A stretch of 32,892 nt of DNA. Origin: a bacterium. Lineage in GTDB: Bacteria > Krumholzibacteriota > Krumholzibacteriia > Krumholzibacteriales > Krumholzibacteriaceae. The translations under genes and the position numbers were made by a program. The stretch is from assembly GCA_020350885.1 (NCBI GenBank), contig CP070727.1:4050569-4083460 (forward strand), given 5' to 3'. Each line of letters begins with the position of its first letter. Position 1 is the first letter of the stretch. Below, piece by piece: positions 32,578-32,892 of this stretch. Below the pieces are notes generated by a model. That model saw nothing but the letters and a program-made list of their open reading frames with translations, was not told the origin of the DNA and did no database searches.

Positions 32578-32892
32578 TCACGGCCGGGGTGTCTTCCGGA
32601 AGGACAGCGCCTTCCTGATTCCCTCTAAGAAGAGGCGCAAATCGCCTCCGCCCGGCAGGAGCAAGACAAAGGCCGGTACGCTGGTAATCTTGACAAACGC
32701 CGCCACCAGCACGATCGCATTGAGCGAATACGAGATGGACGTTGCGAGTGCGGCACCGCTCACTCCGAGCCGCGGAATGAGCAATATATTCAATCCCACA
32801 TTTGAGATGAGTGCGACCAGCCCCGCCCAGAGGTGCACTCGCAGGTACCCTCGGGCGAGCAGATCGCTCGAGATGATCCGCGCAACACTCGC
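32578..32892 (-). CDS. Polysaccharide flippase (MOP superfamily), C-terminal part
   Basis: The frame is open from the window edge to the stop at 32578 and gives the last 104 residues of a larger membrane protein. LLARGYLRVHLWAGLVALIS followed by LNILLIPRLGVSGAALATSI is the characteristic C-terminal motif of Wzx/MurJ-like flippases (GxxGAAxAT), followed by a membrane helix and a charged tail ending RKTPRP. The start lies outside the window. It is the second flippase after the one at 25019, and may flip the substrate of the neighbouring carbamoylation cassette. Confidence 0.82.
   Translation of the reverse strand, partial: ASVARIISSDLLARGYLRVHLWAGLVALISNVGLNILLIPRLGVSGAALATSISYSLNAIVLVAAFVKITSVPAFVLLLPGGGDLRLFLEGIRKALSFRKTPRP

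Noticed and set aside
1..32892. tRNA, rRNA, CRISPR arrays, transposases, integrases, toxin-antitoxin pairs
   Set aside because: Both strands and all gaps were read; none of the expected motifs or repeat patterns was found.

Overview
This window looks like chromosomal DNA of an uncultured Gram-negative bacterium of the FCB type (candidates are Krumholzibacteriota, Eisenbacteria, Latescibacterota and relatives). That placement is inferred from C-terminal FlgD-Ig/type-A sorting domains, a PorV/PorQ-like barrel protein, many lipoproteins, and DUF2723/TPR-type membrane glycosyltransferases. No rRNA, tRNA, CRISPR array, insertion sequence or integrase was seen. Coding density is high, most gene junctions are short or overlapping, and several near-consensus sigma70-type promoters are readable.

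Layout. 1-8434 (minus strand): an edge-truncated lipoprotein hydrolase, a two-domain alpha/beta hydrolase, a zinc-ribbon methyltransferase-like protein, DUF3024, a SpoIIAA/STAS-like protein, a two-TM protein, a TauE/SafE permease, a flavodoxin-fold quinone reductase, an SRPBCC protein whose start codon is not canonical, a lipoprotein M48 protease and a lipoprotein form of protein-L-isoaspartate methyltransferase. The stretch from about 2.2 to 4.6 kb and the SRPBCC gene look AT-richer than the rest (judged by eye). 8651-13404 (plus): a dicarboxylate/amino-acid symporter translationally coupled to two membrane glycosyltransferase-like proteins. 13487-16053 (plus): a secreted Ig/FlgD-type protein and a PorV-like outer-membrane protein with their own promoter. 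16106-18451 (minus): an STT3-like GT-C protein with a TPR-like tail. 18540-20382 (plus): a stand-alone Lrp-type RAM domain and an AftB-like GT-C enzyme. 20385-26374 (minus): a polysaccharide assembly set (Wzx flippase, GT39/TPR, Wzz, O-antigen ligase/polymerase). 26527-28542 (plus): a secreted M1 aminopeptidase with a sorting domain. 29013-32557 (plus): carbamoyltransferase, SxtJ, SGNH hydrolase, DUF5989. 32578-end (minus): the C-terminal end of a second flippase.

Working together: from 9.9 kb onward the window is dominated by cell-surface glycan assembly. Five integral-membrane GT-C-type enzymes, two flippases, a chain-length protein and a ligase/polymerase would build and export a glycan. 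The cassette at 29-32.5 kb, which has the gene content of saxitoxin sxtI-sxtJ-sxtK-sxtL, would carbamoylate and possibly trim or esterify something, most plausibly that glycan. The secreted peptidase, Ig protein and PorV-like barrel point to a type IX-like secretion route.

The most interesting items are the sxtIJKL-like cassette, the repeated GT-C + TPR architecture including an STT3-like protein without a WWD motif, the SRPBCC gene with a good ribosome site but no AUG/GUG/UUG, and the exported PCM preceded by a perfect 10-bp hairpin.
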